This document shows positions 25,365 to 33,695 of a stretch of 64,000 nt of DNA, piece after piece. Position numbers and translations under genes: made by a program. Numbering within the stretch: position 1 is the first letter of the stretch; the number at the start of each line of letters is the position of its first letter. The DNA is from Streptomyces paludis (GTDB lineage Bacteria > Actinomycetota > Actinomycetes > Streptomycetales > Streptomycetaceae), in contig NZ_CP031194.1 in the NCBI RefSeq assembly GCF_003344965.1, forward strand, positions 1,240,001 to 1,304,000. Reading direction: 5' to 3'. The notes beneath the pieces are model-generated. The model saw nothing but the letters and a program-made list of their open reading frames with translations. It did no database searches and was not told the DNA's origin.

Positions 25365-25378
25365 TGTACGGGGGTACG
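25365..25378. promoter_or_regulatory. Operator box 3: TGTACGGGGGTACG
   Basis: A third GTAC-N4-GTAC core immediately upstream of the divergent plus-strand membrane protein gene, suggesting that this gene is under the same regulator. Confidence 0.5.
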
Positions 25379-25382
25379 GCAC

Positions 25383-26600
25383 ATGACACAGAACGTGGGA
25401 CCCGGTGGATACGGGCCCGGCGGATACGGACCGGGCGGATACGGCCCCGGAGGCGGCTACGGACCGGGCGGCGGATACGGCCCCGGCGGCCCGAACGACG
25501 GCCCGAACGGCGGCTGGAACGAAGGCTGGGACGGCGGCTGGACGCCACCCCCCGGACCGCCCAAGCCCGGTGTGATCCCGCTGGGTCCGCTGCGCGTCAG
25601 CGACATACTCAACGGCGCGTTCACCACCATCGGCCGCTACTGGAAGCAGTTGCTCGGCACGGCCCTGGCGGCGTACGGCGTGGCCGCGTTCCTGATGATC
25701 GCGGCCGGGTTCATCGCGTACGCCTCCGTCAGCGACCAGGCGCGAGCGGTCTTCAACATGCGCGGGGCGGACGAGCCGACATGGCCGGAGATCCGCCCGC
25801 TGCTGATCGCCTTCGCCTGCTTCTGGATCGTCTCGGTCGCGCTGGTGGTGCTCGCCAACGTCGTGATCCAGACGGCCTGCCCGGCGATCGTCCAGCAGGC
25901 GGTCCTGGGCCGTCCGATCACGATCGACGAGACCGCCCGCAGGGCCGCTTCACGGCTCGGCTCGGTCCTGGGCACCGTCCTGCTGACCGTCCTGATCGCC
26001 CTGCCGCCGATCATTCTGTTCCTCATCGGCTTCGCCGGCCTGCTGTTCCTGCCGAACCAGGTCGACGAATGGCCCTTCGAGGGGCCGAAGTGGCTCTTCC
26101 CGGTCGGCATGCTCGGCGCGCTCGCCCTGATGCCGCTCAGCGCCTGGCTCTGGACCCGCTTCAGCCTGGCCCCCTCGGTCGCGGTCATCGAGTCCAGCGG
26201 CCCGGTCGCCTCCATGCGCCGCTCCGCGCGGCTGGTGGACGGCGCGTGGTGGCGGATCTTCGGCATCTCCCTCCTCGGCTACGCCCTGGCGAGCGTCGCC
26301 GCGGCCATGATCCAGCAGGTCGTCAACGTGGTCGGGCTGCTCAGCGGCCAACTGACCCTCACCACCTCCGAGTCCAGATCCCCGGCCACGCAATTCCTGG
26401 CGTTCATGGGCATCTACATGGTCATCACCCTGGTCGCGGGCGTGATCAGCCAGATCATCACGGCGACCCTTCCGCAGCTCGTGGTCAATCTGCTCTACGT
26501 GGACCAGCGCATCCGGAACGAGAACCTGGCCCCGGTCCTGGCGGACGCGGCAGGCGTCACGCCCGCCATGGGCACCCCGGGCACCCCGCCGACGCACTGA
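25383..26600 (+). CDS. Gly/Tyr-rich polytopic membrane protein
   Basis: A 405-aa protein. The N-terminus is a low-complexity region of PGGYG-type repeats (about 6-50), then a Pro-rich linker, then about six membrane helices arranged like the membrane domain found in some glycerophosphodiester phosphodiesterase-related proteins. No enzyme motif is present. Box 3 of the GTAC-type operators lies directly before ATG 25383, so expression may follow the divergent SMR-tetR unit. Function unknown. Confidence 0.82.
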   Translation: MTQNVGPGGYGPGGYGPGGYGPGGGYGPGGGYGPGGPNDGPNGGWNEGWDGGWTPPPGPPKPGVIPLGPLRVSDILNGAFTTIGRYWKQLLGTALAAYGVAAFLMIAAGFIAYASVSDQARAVFNMRGADEPTWPEIRPLLIAFACFWIVSVALVVLANVVIQTACPAIVQQAVLGRPITIDETARRAASRLGSVLGTVLLTVLIALPPIILFLIGFAGLLFLPNQVDEWPFEGPKWLFPVGMLGALALMPLSAWLWTRFSLAPSVAVIESSGPVASMRRSARLVDGAWWRIFGISLLGYALASVAAAMIQQVVNVVGLLSGQLTLTTSESRSPATQFLAFMGIYMVITLVAGVISQIITATLPQLVVNLLYVDQRIRNENLAPVLADAAGVTPAMGTPGTPPTH

Positions 26601-26605
26601 CGACC

Positions 26606-27255
26606 GGGGGCGCCCGGCATCGGGTAGGCGTCCCAGTCCAGGGTGGTCTCCCCGATCAGCGGATGGTTGAGACGCATCCGGCCGCGGGTCGTCCCCACCA
26701 CATCGTGGCGGGCCCATGTGGCGGCGAACTCATCGCTGCGTACGGCGAGTTCACCGACCAGCTCCACCGCGCGCGGATGCCCCGGCCCGTCCGCGACCTG
26801 CGCCCGTAGCATCGCGGTCAGCTCGACGACGGTGGCGGCCCGGTCCGGACAGGCCCGGTCCGCCTCCGGGTGCAGCAGCAGCGCCAGCAGATTCCGCCCG
26901 TCCAGCGGCTGCTGGGTGAACTCGCCGAGCAGGACACCGGCGAGCGGATTCCAGGCCAGCACGTCCAGGAAGCGCCCGACGACCAAGGCGAGCGTGGTCA
27001 TGGTCCGCAGCAGCCGCAGCGTGGTGGGCAGCTGCGGTGAAACCGAGGGCGCGCGCGAGCGTCCAGGACCTGGTCCGAGGGCTGTACATCGCGCCCCTGC
27101 TCCATGCGCTGGTAGTAGTCCGCGCTCACCCCCGCCAGCAGGGCCAGCTCCTCCCGCCGCAGCCCGGCGACACGCCGCCGGGGCCCGGGCTCCAGCCCGA
27201 CATCCTCGGGACGGAGCCACGTCCGGCGGGCCCGCAGGTGGGTCTGCCGGTCCCA
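26606..27255 (-). pseudogene. Decayed MmyB-like XRE family regulator
   Basis: Remnant of a helix-turn-helix regulator with a MmyB-type ligand domain. The DNA-binding part (LRPEDVGL...RRVAGLRREELALLAGVSADYYQRMEQGR) reads in one frame to about 27050. The ligand-binding part (FLDVLAWNPLAGVLLGEF...RRSDEFAATWARHDV-like) continues in a frame shifted by one, and roughly 40 residues between them are missing. The N-terminus lacks the usual start and the C-terminus is cut after DWDAYPMPG, where it runs into the end of the plus-strand gene. It is non-functional as read. An intact relative lies at 29875-30732. Confidence 0.78.
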
Positions 27256-27332
27256 GGAAAAGGGGAACGCCCGAGATCGCGGACGCGAGCATGGACCCAC
27301 AACAACCACCCCCCTCCCTAAGGAACCTCGCG

Positions 27333-28028
27333 ATGAAGGCAGCCCGAATCATGCGGGTGGAGGACGTCGAGCGCCCTGTTCCCGGCGCGGGGGAGGTGCT
27401 GGTGGCGGTCGAGGCGTCCAGTGTGAACGGACACGACGTGATCGTGCGCGCCGGGGAGCTGAAGATCGTGTCGGGCAGGCGCCTTCCGCTGGGGGTCGGG
27501 CTGGACTTCGCGGGCGTAGTAGTGGAGACGGGCGCCGAGGCCGGAGGGCTAAGCACCGGGAATCCAAGCCCCGGAGGTCCGACGCCCTGGAACCCGAAGC
27601 CCGGGGACCGGGTCTGGGGCACGGTGCACCCCCGCGAGCGGCGAACGCGTCCTCGTCCGGGGCTCGGCGGGCGGAGTCGGCACCGCCGCCGTACAACTGG
27701 CCCACGCGATGGGCGGCCATGTGACGGCCTTGGCCCGCGACCGCCACGCCGAGACACTCACCGCCCTGGGCGCCGACCGGGTCCTGGACTACGGCTCCAC
27801 CACCTCGGACGGGATCGACCCGTTCGACGTCATCGTCGACACGGTCGGCACGGAACTGCACTGCTACCGCAGCCGGCTGGCCAAGGGCGGCCGGCTGGTC
27901 ACCGTCGGCCTCTCCGCCCCCGCCCTGGCCGCGATCACGACATCCACCGTGTACGGCCCCCGCCGCATCCGCGCCTTCAGCGCCAACCCCGACACCACCA
28001 CCCTGCGCGACCTGGCCACCCACAGCCC
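27333..28028 (+). pseudogene. Decayed zinc-type/quinone oxidoreductase (MDR family)
   Basis: The reading begins well (AAGGA site, ATG 27333, MKAARIMRVEDVERP...PLGVGLDFAGVVVETG...GDRVWGTV) but breaks near 27635. The Rossmann part (RVLVRGSAGGVGTAAVQLAHAMGG...GADRVLDYG...VDTVG) follows in another frame, with about 50 residues of the intervening domain missing. It ends prematurely near 28028. A Gly/Pro-rich insert sits before GDRVW. It is divergent from the decayed MmyB regulator, mirroring the intact regulator/oxidoreductase pair at 29.9-31.7 kb. Confidence 0.75.
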
Positions 28029-28082
28029 GGGGCACGTCTGCGCGGGTTCCTGTTCAGGAAAAAGGGCCTGTTGCGCCTGTAC

Positions 28083-28253
28083 ATGGACAGCGCGGACGAC
28101 ATCTCCGGCGTGATCGCCGCCGACGTACGGCCAGGCGGTGCGCTGACCGCCCTCTTGGCCGCGCTGCCCTCACTGCTCGGCGAGGAGTGGCGGGCCTCGG
28201 AAGCGGTGGACGACCCGCACTGCCGGTACCTGGTGGATCTCACCGACTGGTGA
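28083..28253 (+). CDS. Tiny ORF of unknown function
   Basis: A 56-aa acidic peptide (begins MDSADDISGVIAADV, ends YLVDLTDW). AGGAAAAAGGG lies about 16 nt upstream and the stop overlaps the next tiny ORF as GTGA. It may be a real small gene or the residue of a larger decayed one, since it follows directly on a pseudogene. Not recognised. Confidence 0.35.
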   Translation: MDSADDISGVIAADVRPGGALTALLAALPSLLGEEWRASEAVDDPHCRYLVDLTDW

Positions 28254-28423
28254 CCCAGGCACGGACAGCGCGCGCACGCGTCCGTACGGGGATGGCGTTC
28301 GAGGACCACGCGGAGGTGATCAGCGTCGAGGGGGACCGCCGTATGCGCGCCGTGTCCCCGGACCGCGCGCTGCGCGCGTACCGCGTGGGCGCCCAGGTGA
28401 CGCCGCAGCTCATGTGGCTGTAA
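28250..28423 (+). CDS. Tiny ORF coupled to the preceding one
   Basis: A 57-aa basic peptide containing MAFEDHAEVISV and ending VTPQLMWL, starting at GTG 28250 inside the stop of the previous ORF. The overlap and normal third-base GC favour coding. The location next to decayed genes favours a remnant. Not recognised. Confidence 0.35.
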   Translation: MTQARTARARVRTGMAFEDHAEVISVEGDRRMRAVSPDRALRAYRVGAQVTPQLMWL

Positions 28424-28486
28424 CCGGGGTCCGGGGCGGGCCCCAGCCCCGGACCAGCCCCCGCCCCGGACCGGCCCCCGCCAGCG

Positions 28487-29368
28487 CTACCGCGCCAGCA
28501 GGTCGATGACTCCCGTCGTGTCCTCCGCGCCGTGGCCGTCCGCGAGGCGGCGCTCCAGCAGGGCCACGTACGGGGTCAACAGCTCGGTGCTGACGCCCTG
28601 TTCCTCGGCGGTGCGCAGCAGCGTCGGCGCTCCCGCGACCTGCATGGCGAGGTTGGAGACGACGTCCTTCGCGTAGTCGCCGCTCTGGATCTGGTCGGCG
28701 GTCCTGTGTACGGACGCGGACATGGCCGCGAGCCAGCCCGCGAGCAGCGGAGCGAAGTCCTTCGGCGGGATGTCCTCGTCGCGGATCAGCGCGAACGCGT
28801 GGGCGACGCCCGCGAGCATGCCGTTCATCGCGCTCAGCAGCGCGACATCGTGGAGCGCGGCGAAGCCGGGGTCCGGGCCGACGTAGGTGGTGGCGGCCGG
28901 TACGGACAGCACATCGCGGTGGGCGTCGAAGACGGCGCGGTCGCCGCTGTAGAAGACGTAACCGCCCGCCTCCGGCACGCCGATCATCGGCGGGACCGCC
29001 ATGATCCCGCCGTCCAGGAAGCGGGCGCCGCGCTCCCGCGCCCACGCGGCGCGGGCACGGGCCTGGCCGGGGGTGCTGGTGGTGAGGTTGACGAGGTCCT
29101 TGCCGGCCGGATCGACACCGGCCAGGGCCTCGTCGACCGAGTCGTCGTCGAGCAGGCACAGCACCACCGGCCCGCTCGCCGCCACGGCCTCGGCCGGGTC
29201 GGCGGCGACCATGGCGCCCTCGGCGGCCAGGGGTTCGCAACGGGCGGCGGTACGGTTCCAGACGGTCAGCGGATGTCCGGCGGTGAGCCAGGTGCGGGCG
29301 AGCGCGGTGCCCATGGCGCCGAGCCCGAGAAGGGTGAGCGGAATCTTTCCAACGGTGTTGTCAGTCAT
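28487..29368 (-). CDS. NAD(P)-dependent imine reductase-like dehydrogenase
   Basis: A 293-aa enzyme of the beta-hydroxyacid dehydrogenase superfamily. The N-terminal Rossmann motif GLGAMG (15-20), the NADP-preferring VWNRT, and GARFLDGGIMAVPPMIG with YSGD resemble bacterial imine reductases more than 6-phosphogluconate dehydrogenases. The C-terminal helical dimerisation domain is present. It is transcribed divergently from an HxlR regulator, with a CAAGT-N4-ACTTG site between them. Substrate unknown; imine, carbonyl or quinone-derived stress compounds are possible. Confidence 0.85.
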   Translation of the reverse strand: MTDNTVGKIPLTLLGLGAMGTALARTWLTAGHPLTVWNRTAARCEPLAAEGAMVAADPAEAVAASGPVVLCLLDDDSVDEALAGVDPAGKDLVNLTTSTPGQARARAAWARERGARFLDGGIMAVPPMIGVPEAGGYVFYSGDRAVFDAHRDVLSVPAATTYVGPDPGFAALHDVALLSAMNGMLAGVAHAFALIRDEDIPPKDFAPLLAGWLAAMSASVHRTADQIQSGDYAKDVVSNLAMQVAGAPTLLRTAEEQGVSTELLTPYVALLERRLADGHGAEDTTGVIDLLAR

Positions 29369-29401
29369 GGTGATTAGGCTGTTCGCAGCGCACGGAACGA
29401 T

Positions 29402-29415
29402 CAAGTACGCACTTG
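29402..29415. promoter_or_regulatory. Operator-like site CAAGT-N4-ACTTG
   Basis: A perfect 5-bp dyad around ACGC in the divergent promoter region. The form (AAGTACGCACTT) fits what I would expect for HxlR-type regulators, and an hxlR gene is adjacent. Confidence 0.5.
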
Positions 29416-29473
29416 GTTGTGGGTGGTTACCCCGAGGTGAGCGAGCAGGTAGCGGGTGGGAGGAACGGGGAGC

Positions 29474-29866
29474 ATGGCGACCGTACGGAGACCGGGCGCG
29501 TACGTCTGCGGGATCGATGCCGCGATGGATGTGATCGGCGGCAAGTGGAAGGTGCTCATCCTCTGGGCGCTGAACGACCGGACGGTCTGCCGCTTCGGTG
29601 AGCTGCGCCGCCTGGTGCCGGGAATCACCGAGAAGGTGCTCGCCTCCCATCTGCGGGAGCTGGAGGGCGACGGCATCGTTTGCCGTACGGAGTACGACGA
29701 GGTGCCGCCGCGTGTCGAGTACGCGCTGACGCCGCTGGGCGTCTCGCTCAACGACGCGCTGGGCCCGCTCGGCGCGTGGGGCCGCCGGAATGTCCTGGGC
29801 GCCGACGCGCATGACACCCCGGGCAGTGCCCGCGCCGCCCACGGCGACGGCGTGCCTTCGGCCTGA
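29474..29866 (+). CDS. HxlR family regulator
   Basis: A 130-aa winged-helix regulator. The family signature is clear: CGIDAAMDVIGGKWKVLILWAL, then RFGELRRLVPGITEKVLASHLRELEGDGIV and YALTPLG. A Cys near residue 15 occupies the position often used as a redox or electrophile sensor. ATG 29474 with GGGGAG close upstream is preferred over GTG 29456. Probably represses the divergent imine reductase-like gene. Confidence 0.92.
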   Translation: MATVRRPGAYVCGIDAAMDVIGGKWKVLILWALNDRTVCRFGELRRLVPGITEKVLASHLRELEGDGIVCRTEYDEVPPRVEYALTPLGVSLNDALGPLGAWGRRNVLGADAHDTPGSARAAHGDGVPSA

Positions 29867-29874
29867 ACGGCCGG

Positions 29875-30732
29875 CTACCGCCCCGAGCCCCGCTGCCGGT
29901 GCCCGTCCTCCCCGCGCCGCGTCGCGTGGAGCGTGCCGAGCAGGGTGAGGGCGAGGGAGCTGGGGCTGCCCGGTTCCGCGTGGTAGATCACGACCTGCTG
30001 GCCGGTGGCTCCGCGTACGTCGAAGGTCTGGTACGTGAGGGAGAGCGGCCCCACCTCGGGATGGACGAGTTCCTTGGCGTCGTGGGTCTTGCCGCGGACG
30101 CTGTGCGCGGACCAGAGCGCGGCGAATTCGTCGCTCGCCGCGCTGAGCGCGCTCACCAGGTCGTTCAGGCGCGGATAGTCCGGTACGAGGCCGGTGGCCC
30201 GGCGCAGTTCCGCGACGACCGCCTCGGCGACGCGGTGCCACTGCGGGTAGAAGGTACGGCCCGCCGGGTCGAGGAAGGTCATACGGGCGAGGTTGTCCGC
30301 CGCCCCGAACGGGGTGAAGAGCGCGTCGGCCAGGCTGTTGGCGGCCAGGAGGTCGAGCGCCGGGTTGAGGACGAAGGCCGGGGTGTTCGGGTAGCCGTCG
30401 AGCAGTTGCCGCAGCATCGGGCCTACGGTCTCGCGCGGCTGTGGCCGGTGGCCGTCCGGGAGGGTGCCCGCGAGCCGGTGCAGGTGTTCGCGCGCCTCGC
30501 GGTCCAGGCGCAGGGCGTGGCCGATCGCGTCGAGGATCTGGGGCGAGGGACCGCGCTCCCGGCCCTGTTCCAGCCGGGTGTAGTAGTCGGTGTTCATGCC
30601 GGCCAGTACGGCGACCTCCTCCCGCCGGAGCCCGGCGACCCGGCGGCGGCCGTAGGAGGCGAGCCCCACATCGCCGGGGCGCAGCCGGGCACGGTGGGCG
30701 CGGAGGAAGTCGCCGAGAGCGTTGCTGGTCAC
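29875..30732 (-). CDS. XRE family regulator with MmyB-like ligand domain
   Basis: A 285-aa regulator. An N-terminal helix-turn-helix (LRPGDVGLASYGRRRVAGLRREEVAVLAGMNTDYYTRLEQGR) is followed by the MmyB-type PAS-like ligand domain (PAFVLNPALDLLAANSLADAL through DEFAALWSAHSVRGK). GTG 30732 is the start. It is divergent from an SDR gene, the common arrangement in Streptomyces where the regulator controls the neighbouring oxidoreductase. It is the intact counterpart of the broken copy at 26.6-27.3 kb. Confidence 0.92.
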   Translation of the reverse strand: MTSNALGDFLRAHRARLRPGDVGLASYGRRRVAGLRREEVAVLAGMNTDYYTRLEQGRERGPSPQILDAIGHALRLDREAREHLHRLAGTLPDGHRPQPRETVGPMLRQLLDGYPNTPAFVLNPALDLLAANSLADALFTPFGAADNLARMTFLDPAGRTFYPQWHRVAEAVVAELRRATGLVPDYPRLNDLVSALSAASDEFAALWSAHSVRGKTHDAKELVHPEVGPLSLTYQTFDVRGATGQQVVIYHAEPGSPSSLALTLLGTLHATRRGEDGHRQRGSGR

Positions 30733-30795
30733 CCCGTCAGGCTAGAACGGCCGCCCGCCGCGTACCTGGGTGCGCCGTACCCAGCCACGGCGCGG

Positions 30796-30840
30796 CCCGG
30801 CACAGCCTGTCCCGGCACAGCCCGTCCCGGCACAGCCCGT
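30796..30840. repeat. Three 15-bp tandem repeats
   Basis: CCCGGCACAGCCYGT occurs three times head to tail in the divergent promoter region between the MmyB-type regulator and the SDR gene. Regular spacing of about 1.5 helical turns could serve binding of the regulator. Confidence 0.7.
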
Positions 30841-30920
30841 CCTGGTTGGGGCGTCCGCCGCCGCCCAGACTCCGGGGAACGACAACACCTCGTTCTCTTC
30901 CCCCCACCAGGAGGAACAAC

Positions 30921-31658
30921 ATGACGCGGCACACCACGAAAGCCGTGGCCATCACCGGCGCGAGCAGCGGCATCGGTGAGGCGACGGCGCGCCGGCTCGC
31001 GGCGGACGGGCACCGGGTCCTGCTCGGCGCGCGCCGTACCGACCGGCTGGAGCGGCTGGTCGAGGAGATCACCAAGGAGGGCGGTACCGCCTCCTTCCAG
31101 CGGCTGGACGTCACCGACGCGGCGGACACCCGCGCGTTTGTCGACGCGGCGGTTCGCGCGTACGGCCGGCTCGACGCCCTCGTGAACAACGCGGGCCTGA
31201 TGCCCCTCTCCCCGCTGGCCGCGCTCAGGACCGAGGAGTGGGACCGCATGATCGACGTGAACGTACGCGGGGTGCTGCACGGCATCGCCGCCGCGCTGCC
31301 CGTGATGCGCGCCCAGGGCGGCGGGCACCTCGTGAACATCGCCTCTGTCGGCGCGTACGAGGTCTCGCCCACCGCCGCCGTCTACTGCGCCACCAAGTTC
31401 GCCGTCCGCGCGATCTCCGAGGGGCTGCGCCAGGAGTCCGCCGGGGACATCCGGGTCACCCTCGTCTCGCCGGGCGTGACCGAGTCCGAACTCGCCGACG
31501 CCATCGCGGATCCGGAGGCCAGGGAGGAGATGAAGACCTACCGCTCGGTGGCACTGCCCGCCTCGGCCATCGCGGACGCCATCGCGTACGCGCTCTCCCA
31601 GCCGCCACAGGTCGACGTGAACGAGATCGTCGTACGCCCCACCGCGAGCGCCCAGTGA
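30921..31658 (+). CDS. SDR family oxidoreductase
   Basis: A classical short-chain dehydrogenase/reductase (245 aa) with TGASSGIG for cofactor binding, an Arg-rich GARRTDRL that indicates NADP, NNAG, catalytic Ser in NIASVG and YCATK. AGGAGG is 6 nt before ATG 30921. Its stop overlaps the next gene as GTGA, so it is co-translated with a SnoaL-like protein. Probably controlled by the divergent MmyB-type regulator. Confidence 0.93.
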   Translation: MTRHTTKAVAITGASSGIGEATARRLAADGHRVLLGARRTDRLERLVEEITKEGGTASFQRLDVTDAADTRAFVDAAVRAYGRLDALVNNAGLMPLSPLAALRTEEWDRMIDVNVRGVLHGIAAALPVMRAQGGGHLVNIASVGAYEVSPTAAVYCATKFAVRAISEGLRQESAGDIRVTLVSPGVTESELADAIADPEAREEMKTYRSVALPASAIADAIAYALSQPPQVDVNEIVVRPTASAQ

Positions 31659-32137
31659 GCCGCCCGGAGGAAGAAACCGCCGACCCCGCCGGCCTGGCCC
31701 GCAGAGTACGCGCCCTGGAGGACGGCGAAGCACTGCGCGCCCTCATGATCCGGGGCTGGCGGGCGCTCGACCGCAAGGACTGGGAGACCTGGATCGCCTG
31801 CTGGACCGAGGACGCGGTCCTGGAGTTCGGGCCGTGGGACAGGATCCGCGGAAGGGAGGCGATCCGGGCGACGGTGGCGAAGGCGGAGGCGCCCTACCCG
31901 AGCATGCAGCACCACATCCTCAACATGCACTTCGACATCGACGGCGACCTGGCGACCGGCATCGGCTACATGTGGTTCGTCGCCGTCACCACACCCGGCG
32001 GAACCTCCACCCCGTACGCCATGGGCGGCCCGTACGACTGGAACTTCCACCGCACCCCGAACGGCTGGCGCCTGGCCCGCCAACGACTCGGCGTCCTGTG
32101 GACCAGCGGCGAGGACCCCCTGAAGACCTTCGAATGA
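31655..32137 (+). CDS. SnoaL/NTF2-like protein
   Basis: A 160-aa protein with the cone-shaped NTF2/SnoaL-like fold pattern: long N-terminal helices, WETWIACWTEDAVLEFGPWDRIRGREAIRA and HHILNMHFDIDGDLATGIGYMWF. Members are small hydrolases, isomerases or binding proteins acting on hydrophobic substrates. GTG 31655 overlaps the SDR stop. The pair probably acts on the same compound. Confidence 0.85.
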   Translation: MSRPEEETADPAGLARRVRALEDGEALRALMIRGWRALDRKDWETWIACWTEDAVLEFGPWDRIRGREAIRATVAKAEAPYPSMQHHILNMHFDIDGDLATGIGYMWFVAVTTPGGTSTPYAMGGPYDWNFHRTPNGWRLARQRLGVLWTSGEDPLKTFE

Positions 32138-32158
32138 GACTTCCGGCCCTCTTTCACC

Positions 32159-32195
32159 GGTCCTGACGCCGACGCCGAGCGTCGGCGTCAGGACC
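32159..32195. terminator. Bidirectional terminator
   Basis: A perfect 16-bp stem (32159-32174 with 32180-32195) with a CCGAG loop lies between convergent genes. Confidence 0.8.
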
Positions 32196-32212
32196 ACTTC
32201 CCTGAGATCGGG

Positions 32213-33211
32213 TCACTTCTTCTCAAGGGTGCGCAGGGTCTCCACATACATATTGGTGGCGCTCTTCCGGCACTCGACCGCGAGATTCTCCAGCAGCGCC
32301 GGTTCCACCGTGCGGTATCGCGCCCAGGTATTGACGTATTCCACGGCTTGCGCACGGAATGTCACGGAGAAGTGTTTCACCTCGCCGACGTGCAGTTTTC
32401 CCGCCCAGGTCCCCGTCACATGCCCTACGGGGTCGGTCTTGTAGGGCGGTATGCCGGAGGAGGAAGCCTGTGCCGAGAGGGCCTCGATCACCTGGTTCTC
32501 CCAGCGGGTTCGCTTCTCCTTCGACAGCCCGGCCGTGGTGTCGGCCGCGATTCCGTCGAGGGAGCCGAGCGTCCTGGCATTCCCGCACGCCGCCAGATTT
32601 ATCTTCAGATCATCCGCTCGGGCGGGAATCGCAACCAGCTTCCCCGCCGCATGGCGCCCCTCGGCGATCCTGATGACCGCATAGGCGGCGGGGTCCTGGG
32701 AGATCGCCCGGATGACGCGCACAAGGGTGTCGTTCGGCACCGTCACGCGCACCCCCGAATCGTCCTCCCACGGCTCACCGTCCGACAGATGCTTCTCGTA
32801 ATCGAAATCGAGCCGCCTGAGGATCTCGTGCGTGTCGGGCGTGTAGTCCGCCAGAATCTCGGCCAGTGGCATCCGCAGAGCGCTGTCCAGAGCGAGGCCG
32901 TCGCTCTTCAAGGTGTCACCGGTAGCCGAGATGATGTCCCGCATGGCCCGAGCCTGTTCGACGGAGTGTGCCCCCTCCCCGCTCCCGGTCGCGGAGTCCT
33001 TGAGCTTCTCCCCGAGGGCCGCGCAGTCGAGGTCGTCACGGTAGGCGGAGCCCAGCACCGTCCGGATCCTGCCGTCCTCGCGCAGGACCGAGCACGCACT
33101 GCCGCCGTCGTCACGCGTCCAGGCCCATGTCCCCACCCCCACCACGACAAGCGCCACGGCGCCGGCCGACAACAGAGCGGTGCGGGTACGGCGGGAGGGG
33201 GAAGCAGCCAT
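32213..33211 (-). CDS. Membrane-anchored exported protein of unknown function
   Basis: A 332-aa protein. A short basic N-terminus (SRRTRTR) and one hydrophobic helix (about 12-30) anchor a large extracytoplasmic domain with five cysteines, which may form disulfides. Base composition is slightly lower in GC than neighbours, with A/T-rich third positions in places (ATAT, TTCT), which hints at recent acquisition. No recognised domain. It is flanked by terminators on both sides, so it forms its own unit. Confidence 0.72.
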   Translation of the reverse strand: MAASPSRRTRTALLSAGAVALVVVGVGTWAWTRDDGGSACSVLREDGRIRTVLGSAYRDDLDCAALGEKLKDSATGSGEGAHSVEQARAMRDIISATGDTLKSDGLALDSALRMPLAEILADYTPDTHEILRRLDFDYEKHLSDGEPWEDDSGVRVTVPNDTLVRVIRAISQDPAAYAVIRIAEGRHAAGKLVAIPARADDLKINLAACGNARTLGSLDGIAADTTAGLSKEKRTRWENQVIEALSAQASSSGIPPYKTDPVGHVTGTWAGKLHVGEVKHFSVTFRAQAVEYVNTWARYRTVEPALLENLAVECRKSATNMYVETLRTLEKK

Positions 33212-33284
33212 GGGATCGATCCTTCTTCGCCAACACGGGTGATCGTTGTCTCACCTGCCATATCGGGCGGACTCACCCACTCAA

Positions 33285-33329
33285 CGCGAGACCCCCACGG
33301 GTCCGGGAAAGGACCGTGGGGGTCTCGCG
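33285..33329. terminator. Terminator of the suf operon
   Basis: A 16-bp perfect stem (33285-33300 with 33314-33329) lies just after the last suf-cluster gene. It also insulates the neighbouring exported protein gene. Confidence 0.85.
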
Positions 33330-33356
33330 GCACATCCGGGGACGGGCGCCGTCACC

Positions 33357-33695
33357 TCAGACGTTGAAGCCCAGCGCGCGCAGCTGCTCGCGGCCGTCGT
33401 CGGTGATCTTGTCCGGGCCCCACGGGGGCATCCAGACCCAGTTGATCTTCAGCTCGCTGACCAGTCCGTCCGTCGCGGACTTCGCCTGGTCCTCGATCAC
33501 ATCGGTCAGCGGACAGGCCGCCGACGTCAGGGTCATGTCCAGTGTCGCGATATTGGAATCGTCGATGTGGATGCCGTAGATCAGGCCCAGGTTGACGACG
33601 TCGATGCCCAGCTCGGGGTCGACCACGTCGTACAGCGCCTCGCGGACCTCGTCCTCGGAGGCGGGCTTCATCGTCACGGTGTCGTTCTCGCTCAT
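33357..33695 (-). CDS. sufT: SufT/DUF59-type Fe-S assembly factor
   Basis: A 112-aa metal-sulfur cluster assembly protein. The domain starts EALYDVVDPELGIDVVNLGLIYGI and has the reactive-Cys motif TSAACPLTDVIE, then WVWMPPWGPDKIT. It helps load Fe-S clusters onto target proteins. It is the last gene of the suf operon and overlaps sufU as ATGA. Confidence 0.92.
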   Translation of the reverse strand: MSENDTVTMKPASEDEVREALYDVVDPELGIDVVNLGLIYGIHIDDSNIATLDMTLTSAACPLTDVIEDQAKSATDGLVSELKINWVWMPPWGPDKITDDGREQLRALGFNV

